DNA of 64,000 nt, taken from positions 1,860,001-1,924,000 of the forward strand of contig CP079215.1 of the NCBI GenBank assembly GCA_019316985.1, read 5' to 3'. Below are positions 1 to 10,689 of the stretch, piece by piece. The notes beneath the pieces were generated by a model, which saw only the letters and a program-made list of their open reading frames with translations, did no database searches and had not been told where the DNA came from. Every line of letters begins with the position of its first letter. The stretch's first letter is position 1. This stretch comes from Paraniabella defluvii (lineage in GTDB: Bacteria; Bacteroidota; Bacteroidia; Chitinophagales; Chitinophagaceae). Both the position numbers and the translations under genes were made by a program.

Positions 1-549
1 GTAAGGTATAGTAGTAATACGGGGGCGCATGGTGTACCCGCCTTTGGGGTATTTAATAGTGCCGTTACTCCAAAACGACAGCAGCTGGTTTTCATAGTCA
101 ATTTTCAGTATGTACCTGCTTAACAATGAATACCCTACAATGCCGTCGATCTTTTCTCCATATAATGCGGATAATACCTCGTAGTCTATAATATGAAAAT
201 CGAGGCTGTCTACCACCAGGTTATTGATCTTTAGTTGCCGGTCTTTCAAAAAACCCACCTTACGGGTTCCCCAATACCTCTTATCATACGTTCCGGCTCT
301 GATGGGTGCAGGCCCAAACCGGCCACGGTGGCCGAATCAAGGGAAATACCTCCGCTGCCCGTGTCGAGCACAAACGTGAGCGAGTCTTTAAAATCGTCGA
401 GCAGCGCCTTAAAAACGATAACACCGCCGGTAAACTGTGTAAAACTGATTTTTGTCAGCTCCCGGCTTGGGGGTCTACAAACTCTTCCTGTGCACATATC
501 GTATGTGTTATGAAAAAGCGTTGAGCAGCAGAAACAGTTTCTTTTTCAT
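1..549 (-). CDS. Retropepsin-like aspartic protease, partial and frameshifted
   Basis: Reading the minus strand from ATG at 549, a signal peptide (MKKKLFLLLNAFF...CAQ) is followed by a short N-terminal strand region and the aspartic protease motif LDTGSGGISLDS near residue 65. The chain then continues through GEKIDGIVGYSLLSRY to the window edge, so the C-terminus lies outside. The aspartate of DTGS is the expected catalytic residue of the retropepsin-like clan; in Bacteroidota such exported proteins often carry a PDZ domain after the protease fold, which cannot be seen here. The frame must be changed three times (about 523, 440 and 250); the first is cured by adding one T to a T-run, which restores the signal peptide. 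I infer one secreted protease rather than three small genes. Confidence 0.75.
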
Positions 550-715
550 TGTACAAGCGGGCCTCCTAAAATTAAGTATATTTAAAGATGTTTTCCTGTT
601 TTTAGGATGAGCGGTGTGGCGCTATTCACTTAATCTTTTCCATAGGTAACGGCTTCCAGCCAATGCTTGGTTTTTAGTAACCCGCCAGCCTGTGAATTCA
701 TAATCCAGCTTTTCG

Positions 716-723
716 TACCTTTG
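716..723 (+). promoter_or_regulatory. Bacteroidota -7 promoter element for mqnC
   Basis: The octamer TACCTTTG fits the Bacteroidota consensus TAnnTTTG and lies 20 bases before the mqnC start codon. No clear -33 TTTG at ideal spacing is seen, so the call rests on the -7 box and its position. Confidence 0.5.
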
Positions 724-743
724 TATATAATTTCGTTCCAACT

Positions 744-1866
744 ATGGATTTAAGTGATCTCTATAAAAAAGCAGCCGCTTTTGAATTTTTAAGTGTAGAA
801 GAAGGCGTTTTCCTGTATCATCATGCTCCGCTCAGCGATTTAATGTTTATTGCAGACGAGCTGCGCAAGCAGCAGGTACCACATGGAAAAGTTACCTGGC
901 AGATCGATCGCAATGTAAATACCACCAATGTATGTATTGCTAATTGCAAGTTCTGTAATTTCTTTCGCATACCCGGGCATGCGGAGGCTTATATTACCGA
1001 TATGCCCACTTACCGTAAAAAAATTGAAGAAACCATTAAGTATGGAGGCGATCAGCTTTTGTTGCAAGGAGGGCATCATCCCGAGCTAGGCCTGCAGTTT
1101 TACGTAGATACTTTCAAAGCCATTAAAGCAGAGTTTCCTGATATCAGGCTTCATGCGCTGGGGCCACCGGAAGTAGCGCATATTACCAAGCTTGAGAAGA
1201 GTACACACCATGAGGTACTGAAGGCCTTAAAAGAAGCGGGATTAGACTCTTTACCCGGAGCGGGCGCCGAAATACTCATCGACCGTGTTCGCCGTTTAAT
1301 CAGTAAAGGAAAATGCGGTGCCCAGGAATGGCTGGATATCATGCATGAAGCCCATAAGCTGGATATCACAACATCGGCTACAATGATGTTCGGGCATGTG
1401 GAAACCATAGAAGAACGATTCGAGCACCTGGTTAAGATCAGGAAGTTCAAAGCCGTAAACCGGAAGGAACTAACGGATTTCTGGCATTTATTGCCTGGAC
1501 TTTCCAGGATGTAGATACTTTATTAACCCGTATCCGTGGTGTACATAATCTTACCACCGCCGACGAATATGTACGCATGGTGGCTTTAAGCCGCATCATG
1601 TTGCCTAACGTGATCAATATACAGGCCAGCTGGCTTACGGTGGGGCGGCCTACCGCGCAGCTCTGTTTGCACGCGGGGCCAACGACTTTGGAAGCATTAT
1701 GATAGAGGAAAACGTGGTAAGTGCAGCAGGAGCACCGCACCGCTTTACATATCGCTCCATTCAGGATGCTATCAGGGAGGCGGGTTTTGAACCCCAGTTA
1801 CGCAACCAGTTGTATCAGTGGCGCCAAATACCTGAGACCATTTTAGAGCAGGTAGTAGATTATTAA
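744..1866 (+). CDS. mqnC: Cyclic dehypoxanthinyl futalosine synthase (MqnC), frameshifted
   Basis: Radical SAM enzyme that cyclises dehypoxanthinyl futalosine in the futalosine route to menaquinone, in the cytoplasm. The iron-sulfur motif CIANCKFC (CxxxCxxC) sits near residue 70, followed by GGDQLLLQGGHHPELG and, near the C-terminus, GANDFGSIMIEENVVSAAG, which is characteristic of the MqnC/MqnE family. The full length after repair is about 373 residues, as expected. Two frame changes are needed, near 1460 and at the G4 run at 1675-1678; adding one G at the latter restores HAGANDFGS exactly. Menaquinone is the usual electron carrier of this phylum, which agrees with the type II NADH dehydrogenase gene just downstream. 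Confidence 0.92.
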
Positions 1867-1875
1867 ACAGATGTG

Positions 1876-2348
1876 ATGATTTTTAGCCGGAACCGTCTTT
1901 ACCAGCTATTTCAGGTACCTCTATGCATCATGGTGGTTTTCATTTCATGCAAATCATCTCCTGAAACCGGGAACGACAAGGAACCGGGAAACTGGAACAA
2001 GGCAAATATTGTTCAGGTAGACCCCACAGACTCCATCTACCGGCAACAGCTAAAAAATGCGCAGGACAGCATCGGCTTTTTTGTCGCACTTTTAAAAGAA
2101 AAGAACAAAAATCATTTTGATTTTTTTGCAAAACCGGATTTGCTGACGGCGATAATGCTGAACACCTATGGTTTTCGGCCGACAGCCTGGTTGGCAATAA
2201 AATTGCTGGTCTTTTAGACAACGAACCTGTACAGTTAAAAAATGTTGTTTATAAAGACCGGGTATCAATAGACCTGAAAGACATTGAGGATTGGGCGATC
2301 TATGATAAAGATTCCCTGGTGGCCGGAAATTTTGTTACATACGAATAA
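1876..2348 (+). CDS. DUF2314 (YegJ-like) lipoprotein, frameshifted
   Basis: An N-terminal hydrophobic stretch ends in a lipobox (VVFISC), so a lipoprotein is predicted. After one frame change near 2137 the chain reads FADGDNAEHLWFSADSL and later LKDIEDWAIYDKDSLVAGNF, the pattern of the DUF2314 family, whose function is unknown. The length is about 157 residues. It begins 9 bases after the mqnC stop, so co-transcription is likely, but no functional link is known. GTG at 1873 is an alternative start directly before the ATG. Confidence 0.7.
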
Positions 2349-2431
2349 CAATCAGGGATGGCCGCTTACCGGCAAAGCTGGTACACAGCACTAACTAACG
2401 ACGGCAGGACCCATAGTATTAATTAAAACCA

Positions 2432-3721
2432 ATGGATATGAATACATCGGCTGTAAAAAAAAAGTGGTAGTAGTTGGCGGTGGATTTGCCGGCGTTAATT
2501 TTGTAAAAGATTAGCAAAACATAAAGAGTTTGACATTACTTTAGTAGACCTGAATAACTATAACTTTTTCCCTCCTTTGCTGTACCAGGTAGCAACAGGT
2601 TTTCTGGAACCTTCCAGTATCAGCTACCCCTTCAGAAAGTTTTTACGGAATAAACCCAATGTGCGCTTTCGTATGGCATCGCTTCAAGGCGTAGTGCCGG
2701 CCGAAAATAAAGTGATACTTTCCAACGGGGAATTGGAGTATGATATGCTGGTAATGGCCACGGAGCCACCACCAATTACTTCGGAATGGAAAATGTGAAA
2801 CAACATGCCATTCCGATGAAAACATTAAGTGATGCGCTGGCCATGCGTAACCTGCTGCTAAACCGGCTGGAAGAAGCGTCGCGAACCACTGACAGGGAAG
2901 CCAAAAGAAAACTCTTAACTATTGTTGTAGCCGGGGCCGGACCAACCGGCGTGGAGGTTTCGGGAATGTTTGCTGAAATGAGGCAAAGTATTATCAGGAA
3001 GGACTATCGAGTTGGGCAAAGGGCTTAGCGAAATTATACTGGTAGATGGAGGCAATGCTGTTTTAGGCCCTATGTCTGCCGAATCTCAAAAATATTCCAA
3101 AGAATCTTTGGAAAAACTTGGGGTAAAGGTATTGCTGAATAACCGGGTAAAAGATTTTGATGGCGAAACGGTAGAGTTGATTGACGGTAATTCCATTATT
3201 ACCAAAAACCTTATATGGGCCGCCGGCGTATCGGCTATTGCCTTCGATGGGTTTCCTGCGGAGAGCTTTGGCCCGGGTAAGCGCCTGCTGGTAGACGCAT
3301 TTAATAAAGTACAGGGTACCGAAAATATTTATGCTCTTGGCGATACCTGCCTTCAAACTACTGATGAAAAGTTTCCGAAAGGGCACCCCAGGTAGCACAG
3401 GTGGCAATACAACAAGGGCAAATGCTGGCTAAAAACTTCCCCAAAGACTTTTCTTTATGGAAACCGTTTTTATATAACGATAAGGGGTCTATGGCCATCA
3501 TCGGCCGTAATAAAGCGGTGGCAGATATTCCCAAGCCTAAATTTCACTTTAACGGGTTCCTGGCCTGGGCAGTGTGGCTGTTTATACACGTAATGTCGCT
3601 GCTTACCGTAAAAAACAGGATACGTACTTTGGTAAATTGGATCATTGCTTATTTCAGCAAAGATCAATCCTTCCGTATGATCATCCGCCCGCAGGATAAG
3701 GACAAAAATGTGACTGCATAA
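2432..3721 (+). CDS. ndh: NADH dehydrogenase type II (NDH-2 family), frameshifted
   Basis: Single-subunit FAD enzyme that passes electrons from NADH to quinone without pumping protons, bound to the inner membrane. The FAD-binding Rossmann motif VVVVGGGFAGVNF is near residue 12, the NADH-binding motif VVAGAGPTGVEVSG is near residue 170, and NIYALGDTC is the FAD-contacting C-terminal motif. A hydrophobic segment (FLAWAVWLFIHVMSLL) near the end would anchor the protein. The frame changes near 2505, 2763, 3007 and 3390; the protein is otherwise complete at about 430 residues. The gene follows a menaquinone biosynthesis gene, and both belong to the same respiratory chain. Confidence 0.9.
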
Positions 3722-3924
3722 CGGGCTGGAGCCAGGCGGAAGCGCCGTCACAAATAATATGCAGGCGCCATGCTGGTTCGTTTACAATAAGCAACCTTGC
3801 TTTAACAAGGTACCGCTATGCATATCCATCTCCGGTAAGCCCACGGCTGCTGCCTATACATTAACTTTTACGCATGAACGTAAGTGCAGGATGGAAATGT
3901 AGCAACATTTTCTTATATTAGAAT

Positions 3925-5531
3925 ATGCTGGAGAAAAACCTGCTACTTGTTATTTCTCTTTTGTTTATTATCACCCTGCTCACCATGCTGGGTAATAAAC
4001 TGAAAGTGGCTTACCCCATTTTCCTGGTGATAGGGGTTTGCTTATCAGCTTTGTGCCTGGAATTCCCGACCTGCGTATCAACCCTGATATCGTTTTTATA
4101 TTTTTTACCTCCCGTGCTTTTTGCTGCAGCCTGGCAAATACCCTGGGCGGATTTCTGGAAATTCAGGAGACCCATTGCCAGGTTTGGCTTTGGCCTGGTA
4201 TTCTTCACTTCTACTCTCATCGCTTTTCTTTCGCATGCCTTGATACCCGGATTTACATTGGCGTTGGGCTTTGTTTTAGGAGGTATTATTTCGCCACCGG
4301 ATGCGGTTGCGGCCACATCCGTTCTGAGAAAACTAAATGTACCCCGCAATATTGTTACGATGCTGGAGGGTGAGAGCTTGGTAAATGATGCCTCAAGCCT
4401 TATTGTTTTCCGGTTTGCGCTGCTGGCAGTTACAACAGGACAGTTCAGTTTTTAGAAGCTTCGCAAAGCTTTGTACTAATGGCCCTGGGCGGAACTTTTG
4501 TAGGATTAGGTATTGGCGGTATCCTTTACCTGATTCATCGCTTCTTTCCCACCACCACGGCAATTGATACTGCCCTTACATTGATATCCCCTTTTGTAAT
4601 GTACCTCGTAGCAGAGCACCTGGGGTTTTCGGGTGTGCTGGCAGTTGTTTCAGGCGGATTATTTATCAGCTATCACTCGCACCAGATACTGACATATAGT
4701 TCGCGGCTCAATATCAACGGTGTTTGGGATACCCTGACCTTCTTATTGAACGGTTTTATTTTTATTCTGATTGGCCTGCAATTGCCCTATCTCTCCCGCC
4801 ACTTTACCAATAACACCATCAGGGATGCGCTGTTTTATGGCATGATCATCAGTGTGGCTGTTATTGCTATCCGCGTAGTATGGGTGTACAGCATTAATTA
4901 TTTCAGGATACTGATTCACAAAAGAAAACCGCTTAAAGATGAATTGCTCACCAATAAGGAGGCTTTTTAATTTCCTGGTGTGGCATGCGCGGCGTGGTAT
5001 CATTAGCAGCAGCCTTGTCTATTCCGTTTTTTGTTCATGAAAACGAAATGTTCCCCTACCGGTTCCTGATCCTTTTATCACTTTCGTGGTAATACTCATA
5101 ACACTGGTCATTCCGGGTCTTACCATAGGTCCGCTACTCAGGTGGCTTAAAATAGAAGACAAGCAAGCCAGCGAAAAAAAGAAAAATGAACAACTGATCA
5201 AATTAAGCCTGGCACAGGCAACACTTACTTACATAGACCAGCACTTTGCTGAAGATATTCTGAAAGACGAGCATTTTAAAGCCGTACGCCACCGGTACGA
5301 GCGGGCCATCCAATTAAGCAAACAGAAACTGGAAACTATCGAAACAAAAGGAGTGAAAACCATTCAAAAGTCTGCGCCACGCCTTAAAAAATGCTGCTGG
5401 AGCTCATCCATTTAAAAAGAGCTGAACTGGCTAAATACCTGGCTAACCGCACTTTTGATGAAGAGCTGATACGGGAAAAAGAAAGAGAGCTGGACCTGGA
5501 AGAAGCCCGTTTAAGAAGTAAAGAGAGCTGA
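3925..5531 (+). CDS. Na+/H+ antiporter, CPA1/NhaP type, frameshifted
   Basis: An integral membrane cation/proton exchanger with about twelve hydrophobic segments. The family core motif is visible as GFVLGGIISPPDAVAA, followed by LEGESLVNDASSL, which carries the conserved ND pair of the ion path, and later WCGMRGVVSLAAAL. The soluble C-terminal tail of about 150 residues (from KIEDKQASEKKK) is charged and probably cytoplasmic. Frame changes occur near 4452, 4970, 5077 and 5370. The 204 bases before the start contain no gene that I can see. Confidence 0.88.
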
Positions 5532-5579
5532 TATTTTCACTTTTATTTCCCGACTTTTGCGACCTTAATCTCCGTTCAT

Positions 5580-6148
5580 ATGGAAAAGTATTTTACAGAC
5601 GCTATTTATGAAAACATTGACTATACCGGTTTACCACTGGCATTAGGGGAATATGAGGGCTGCACTTTTCACAACTGTAATTTCTCTAACAGCAATCTTG
5701 GTAAGATATCATTTATTGATTGTGTATTCAGTCATTGCAATATCAGCAATGCCCGGTTAACAGAAGCTATTATCCGGGATGTGCAGTTCAATCATTGTAA
5801 AATGATGGGACTGCATTTTGAAACCTGCAGCGATTTTCTTTTTCCGCATCGTTTAGCCACTGTACCCTTAACCTCTCTTCGTTTTATAAGTTGAAGATTA
5901 AAAACACTGCCTTCGACAATTGTACCTTACACGAAGTCGACTTTACTGATACCGACCTGACCGGGGCTTCCCTTACCCATTGTGATCTTAAAGGGGCTGC
6001 ATTTGATAATACTTTACTCGAAAAAGCCGACCTGAGCACTGCTTACAACTATATAATAGATCCCGACAGAAACAAGATCAAAAAGGCCAGGTTTTCTAAA
6101 GACGGGCTATGGGGCCTGCTCACAAAGTATAATATCGTAGTACAGTAG
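5580..6148 (+). CDS. Pentapeptide-repeat protein, frameshifted
   Basis: The chain is built of A(D/N)LxX-like pentapeptides (for example CTFHNCNFSNSNLGKISF and VDFTDTDLTGASLTHCDL), which fold as a right-handed quadrilateral beta-helix. The final segment (DRNKIKKARFSKDGLWGLL) is typical of the C-terminal cap in small QnrB-like/McbG-like proteins. Family members include gyrase-protecting proteins, but the role here cannot be read from sequence. One frame change near 5832 joins the two halves, and the repeat phase then continues (FSHCTLNLSSFYKLKI). Length is about 190 residues. Confidence 0.82.
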
Positions 6149-6240
6149 ATGTATATTTTCCGCATTTAGTAAGAAAGTTTTCCGCATTTAGTAAGCAGGC
6201 GGCGTATAGCCATTGATACATTCGCGAAAAACTTATTTTG

Positions 6241-6947
6241 ATGAGAAAAGTATTATTGTTTTTAGTAACATTATTGGTATACCAGCTAACCTGGGGGCAT
6301 GCGATCTGGATTGAAACGCCGCCAACCGGCAGTAAAAACAAGATCCAGGAAATAAAAGTATTCTTTGGCGAATATGCTGACAATGATATTACGCCTGCGG
6401 AAAAATGGTTTTCTGACCTGAAAGATTTTAAGATCGTTGCCATTGCTCCTGATGGTTCGATAGAAACACTTACAACTGTCACCGGTACCAATCATTACAA
6501 AAGCAGCTTTATGCCCAAACAGGAAGGTGTTTATACTATTAGCCTGCAGCACCCGGTAAAAGACCTTTATCATGGTACCAAAATCCATTATTTCAGCAGC
6601 GCTACTGTTAAAGTGGGTAAAGCCGATAGGAAATAGCCTACCCGTAATAAAAGCCTTATCAGCCTGCTGGCAAAAGATGCAGCCATAGCTACTATCAACC
6701 AAAAAGTTAAAATAGTCGCCTTGTTTGAAGGCAAACCGGCAGCAAAAAAGAAGTACAGGTTTTTGCGCCCAATGGCTGGAGCAAAACCTTTTATACCGAT
6801 GAGGCGGGCGAAATCAGTTTTACGCCTTTATGGAGCGGCAAGTACCAGGTTGAGTTTTCGCATACAGATAATACAGAGCGCGAAGAAAACGGTAACAAAA
6901 TCTCCCAAACATTTAACGGGGCTACTTATATGCTCTTTGTACAATGA
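6241..6947 (+). CDS. DUF4198 periplasmic protein, frameshifted
   Basis: A signal peptide (RKVLLFLVTLLVYQLTWG) precedes HAIWIETP, where the N-terminal histidine after cleavage is typical of DUF4198 proteins, several of which neighbour metal uptake systems. Two predicted Ig-like halves follow; the second contains FAPNGWSKTFYTDEAGEISF after repair. The frame changes near 6634 and 6752. A TTATTTTG promoter-like box overlaps the start codon, so the leader would be very short. No metal transporter is adjacent, so its ligand is unknown. Confidence 0.72.
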
Positions 6948-7089
6948 TTTTTCCCGGCCCGTTGCCGACCATGTAAAAACTGTTCCTGCTCATTTCCTCA
7001 GCAACACCCTTAAAGTAAATCTTTGTTACGGTCGTCTTCATTTTTATATAGGCATATTTGCACAATTTGCCTGGCGCGAATCAACCGTA

Positions 7090-8204
7090 ATGAAGATTTC
7101 TTTAAAAAATAAATTGCGAAAAATAATGTGGGTGCTGCTATCCGTCATTGTCATCATCATTGCGGTAGTGATGATCTTTGTAAATCAAAAAGCTTTGGCA
7201 AAGCTCCTTCGGGTGAATGGCTGGAGCGGATCAAAAATCTCCTAACTACCGTGATGATGCCTTCCAGAATCAAAGTCCTACCCTAATCTTTCTTCAGGTA
7301 AAGGCCTTACCGGTGTTTTGTACGATTTTCTCTTTAAGAAAGTAAAAGACCTTCGCCCATTAAAAGACATTCCCGTCATTAAAACCGATTTAAATGGCTT
7401 AGGTACTGAAGATGCCCTGGTTTGGATGGGCCATTCTTCTTTGTATATGCAGGTAGCCGGCAAAAAGTTCCTGGTGGACCCCGTATTGGTTTCCGCCTCT
7501 CCCTTATCTGCATTTAACAAGGCCTTTAACGGTGCTTCAGTTTATCAGCCGGAAGACCTGCCCGATGCGGATGTATTGATTCTGACACATGATCACTGGG
7601 ATCACCTGGATTATAAAACAATGTTGAACCTGAAGGATCGGGTAGGTAAAGTGATTTGCCCGTTGGGAGTAGGAGCGCACCTGGAGTATTGGGGCTTTGA
7701 CAAAAACAAAATTGTAGAGCTCGACTGGAACGAACAGACCTCCACAGATGGGTTTACCATCACCGCTTTACCGGCCAGGCATTTTTCGGGCCGCGGTTTT
7801 ACCGGAACAAGGCATTATGGGCCTCCTTTATGCTGCAATTGCCTACAGGAAGCAATATTTATTTAGGAGGGGACTCTGGTTATGATAGCCACTATACCGC
7901 TATCAAACAGCGTTTTGGTACTATCGACCTGGCTATTTTGGAAAACGGACAGTATAATGATGCCTGGAAATATATTCACCTCGTACCCGAAGACCTTGTA
8001 AAGGCGGTAAAAGACCTGGATCCTAAAAGACTGTTTACCGTTCACAACTCTAAGTATGCGTTGGCCATGCATGCCTGGAGTGAACCGCTGGAAAATATCT
8101 CCAAAGCAGCCGAAAAAGACAGTATCAAACTTATGACACCCATGATTGGCGAAGTGGTGCACCTAAAAGACACATTGCAAACCTTCAAAAAATGGTGGCA
8201 GTAA
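7090..8204 (+). CDS. MBL-fold metal-dependent hydrolase, UlaG/NAPE-PLD-like, membrane anchored, frameshifted
   Basis: An N-terminal membrane helix (about residues 12-34) is followed by a metallo-beta-lactamase fold. The key motif ILTHDHWDHLD (HxHxDH) is near residue 170, with upstream WMGHSSLYMQVAGKKFLVDP, later PARHFSGRG and LGGDSGYDSHY, and a final HNSKYALAMHAW that gives the last metal histidine. This order matches the family that includes NAPE-hydrolysing phospholipase D and UlaG-like lactonases. Frame changes fall near 7195, 7295 and 7818. The substrate cannot be deduced; a lipid or other membrane substrate is possible because of the anchor. Confidence 0.83.
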
Positions 8205-8392
8205 AATATGGTCCCTACTTAGAATACCCGGCGCACAAATAACATGGTTTTTACCAGCCGCTTTTTTGCAACGAGGTAGCTTTTATTTCCAATACTCCTG
8301 TCAACTTTGTAACCGTTCGCTTGTTAGTTAAATTTATTATTTATAGCCATCTGCTATAAACTATTCACCATTAACAATAAACCAACCACCAA

Positions 8393-9446
8393 ATGAGCAC
8401 GAATGTAAAAGCTTTCGGAACCGAAGCTGCTGATGCAGATCTGCAGCCGATGAATATTGATCGCCGTGATGTGACCCCACAGGACGTGGAAATTGAAATA
8501 TTATATTGTGGCGTTTGTCACTCTGACCTGCATACCGCCCGTAACGACTGGGGCGGCTCTAAATATCCTTCTGTTCCCGGACATGAAATTGTGGGAAGAG
8601 TAACCAAAGTAGGCAGCGAAGTGACCAAGTTTAAAGCCGGGGACCTGGCAGCAGTAGGCTGCATGGTGGACAGCTGTAAAACCTGCGACAACTGCAAACA
8701 GGACCTGGAGCAATTTTGCCTCAACGGATTTACCGGGACTTATAATGGGAAAGACAAACATTCGGGAGGACATACTTTTGGCGGATATTCCGAAAAAATA
8801 GTGGTAGACCAGCATTTTGTTTTAAGAGTACCTGAAAACCTCGACCTGGCAGCGGTAGCACCCATTCTTTGTGCGGGCATTACCACCTGGTCTCCTTAAG
8901 ACACTGGAAGGTAAAAGAAGGCAGTAAAGTAGCGGTAGTGGGATTAGGCGGATTGGGCCATATGGCTTTGAAACTGGCACATGCCCTGGGCGCCGAGGTT
9001 ACCCTGTTTTCAAGAAGTGCCGGAAAAACAGAAGAAGCCAAATCATTAGGAGCAGACAATGTGATCATTTCTACGGATGCGGGACAGATGAACTCTGTAA
9101 AAGGTAAGTTCGACCTGATCATTGATACGGTACCTATGTACATGATCTGAATCCTTACGTACAGACGCTGCATACCAGCGGCACTTTAGTTTTGGTTGGC
9201 TTCCTGGGCAACCTTGAACCCATGCTGAATACAGCGCCATTGGTATTAGGAAGAAAATCTATCGCCGGTTCTTTAATTGGCGGTATTGCTGAAACACAGG
9301 AGCTGCTCGATTTCTGCGGTCAGCATAATATCGTGTCAGAAATAGAACTCATCAAAATGCAGGATATCAACCAGGCTTACGAAAGAATGCTGAAAAGCGA
9401 TGTGCGTTACCGGTTTGTGATTGATATGCAGAGCCTGAAAAATTAA
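8393..9446 (+). CDS. Zinc-dependent alcohol dehydrogenase, frameshifted
   Basis: Medium-chain dehydrogenase of the cinnamyl-alcohol/YahK group, cytoplasmic, NAD(P)-dependent. The catalytic zinc ligands lie in CGVCHSDLH and GHEIVG, the structural zinc is bound by the four cysteines of CKTCDNCKQDLEQFC, and the cofactor fold begins with VAVVGLGGLGHMALKLA. About 350 residues after repair, the normal length. Frame changes at about 8893 and 9136. It is a stand-alone gene with a strong terminator immediately after it. Confidence 0.9.
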
Positions 9447-9461
9447 TACAACAACATGCTG

Positions 9462-9499
9462 CGAAAAGAGGTGATCCGATTCGCGATCATCTCTTTTCG
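9462..9499 (+). terminator. Intrinsic terminator after alcohol dehydrogenase
   Basis: A 15-bp stem (CGAAAAGAGGTGATC pairing with GATCATCTCTTTTCG, one G-U pair) with a short loop is followed by TTTATAATAA. It lies 15 bases past the dehydrogenase stop codon. Confidence 0.75.
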
Positions 9500-9548
9500 T
9501 TTATAATAACCAGTCGGCGGTTTTTTAATGATTCAATAAACAGGCATG

Positions 9549-9929
9549 TTATCTATGCTGGTCAATTAAAATGGGATTACCATCCGGATCGGTTAACATG
9601 ATATAGGCAGGGCCCACAGTTGTTTCGTCTGCTTCAGCAGTCAATGCAATGCCCTGCTCTTTCAGGTGTTGCTGAACCACACGCACATCATCAAACTCAT
9701 CCAAATGTTTGGCTTCCTGGTCCCAACCGGGGTTGAAAGTGAGCATATTTTTATCAAACATGCCCTGGAAAAGCCCTATAACAGAAATGCCGTTCTTCAG
9801 CACAATCCAGTTGTGGTTAATGTCGCCACCCTTATAGGTAAACCCTAGCTTTTCATAAAATGCTTTTGAAGCATGAATGTCTTTTACGGTAAGGCTTATC
9901 GAAAATGCACCTAGTTTAATGTCACCCAT
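9549..9929 (-). CDS. VOC (glyoxalase/bleomycin-resistance fold) protein
   Basis: 126 residues, intact. It begins GAFSISLTVKDIHASKAFYEKLGF, the usual first beta-alpha unit of vicinal oxygen chelate proteins, and ends AYIMLTDPDGNPILIDQH, the second metal-site strand of the fold. Members bind metal and act on small molecules or sequester drugs; the substrate is not readable. It converges with the alcohol dehydrogenase across the terminator at 9462-9499. Confidence 0.82.
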   Translation of the reverse strand: MGDIKLGAFSISLTVKDIHASKAFYEKLGFTYKGGDINHNWIVLKNGISVIGLFQGMFDKNMLTFNPGWDQEAKHLDEFDDVRVVQQHLKEQGIALTAEADETTVGPAYIMLTDPDGNPILIDQHR

Positions 9930-10109
9930 TTGGCAATATTTTACATATACTAAATATATTAAAATTTATTCCCTTTAAAAAATTTTATTGCCACAGGTAA
10001 CCATGCCCGCCCACTAAGGCTAATGCCATCGGTAGCTACTTTTAAGTATATTTATTGTATCGAAAACCTTAAGTAAAGGCTTAGAGGTCTTTGCGTAATA
10101 TCTGCATGT

Positions 10110-10689
10110 ATGAAAAGTTCACGCCGTTCTTCATAAAAGTTTCAGGAGCATTAGCAGCATTGGCGGCCATACCTTCTTCGGTAAAGGCATTGTACCAGGA
10201 TGTCAAAAGCTTTTTTGTTCCGCCCAGGCAAACAATACCCCTTACAATAAGTATTAATAAAAAACCGTATAAGGTAACTCCCGATACCCGTACTACTTTA
10301 CTTGATCTGCTAAGGGAAGAGTTACAACTGACCGGTACTAAAAAGGTTGCGATCACGGTCAGTGCGGCGCCTGCACGGTTCATATAAATGGTGAGCGGGT
10401 ATTGAGCTGTCTTACTCTTTCTGCGCAAGCGGCAGGCAAAGAGGTTACTACCATTGAAGGCCTGGCCGATGGCAGCCAGTTGCACCCTATGCAGCAGGCG
10501 TTTATAGAATGTGATGGGTTTCAATGCGGGTACTGCACACCCGGCCAGATCATGTCGGCCGTTGCCTGTGTAAAAGAAGGACATACAAAATCAGTTGCTG
10601 AAATCAAAGAATTCATGAGCGGTAACCTATGCCGTTGCGGGGCTTACAATGGTATTGTTGAATCTATACAAAAAGTGGCAGCTATATGA
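10110..10689 (+). CDS. Aldehyde oxidoreductase 2Fe-2S subunit (PaoA/YagT type), Tat signal, frameshifted
   Basis: Small iron-sulfur subunit of a molybdenum hydroxylase. From ATG at 10110 the protein opens MKSSRRS; adding one T near 10133 gives SRRSFIKVSGALAALAAIPS, a clear twin-arginine signal followed by a hydrophobic core, so export to the periplasm in folded form is expected. The ferredoxin-like cluster residues appear as GCDHGQCGACTVH after a second frame change near 10345, and the C-terminal cluster as GYCTPGQIMSA and GNLCRCGAYNGIV. About 193 residues. The stop overlaps the next gene by four bases (ATGA), so the subunits are translationally coupled. Confidence 0.88.
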
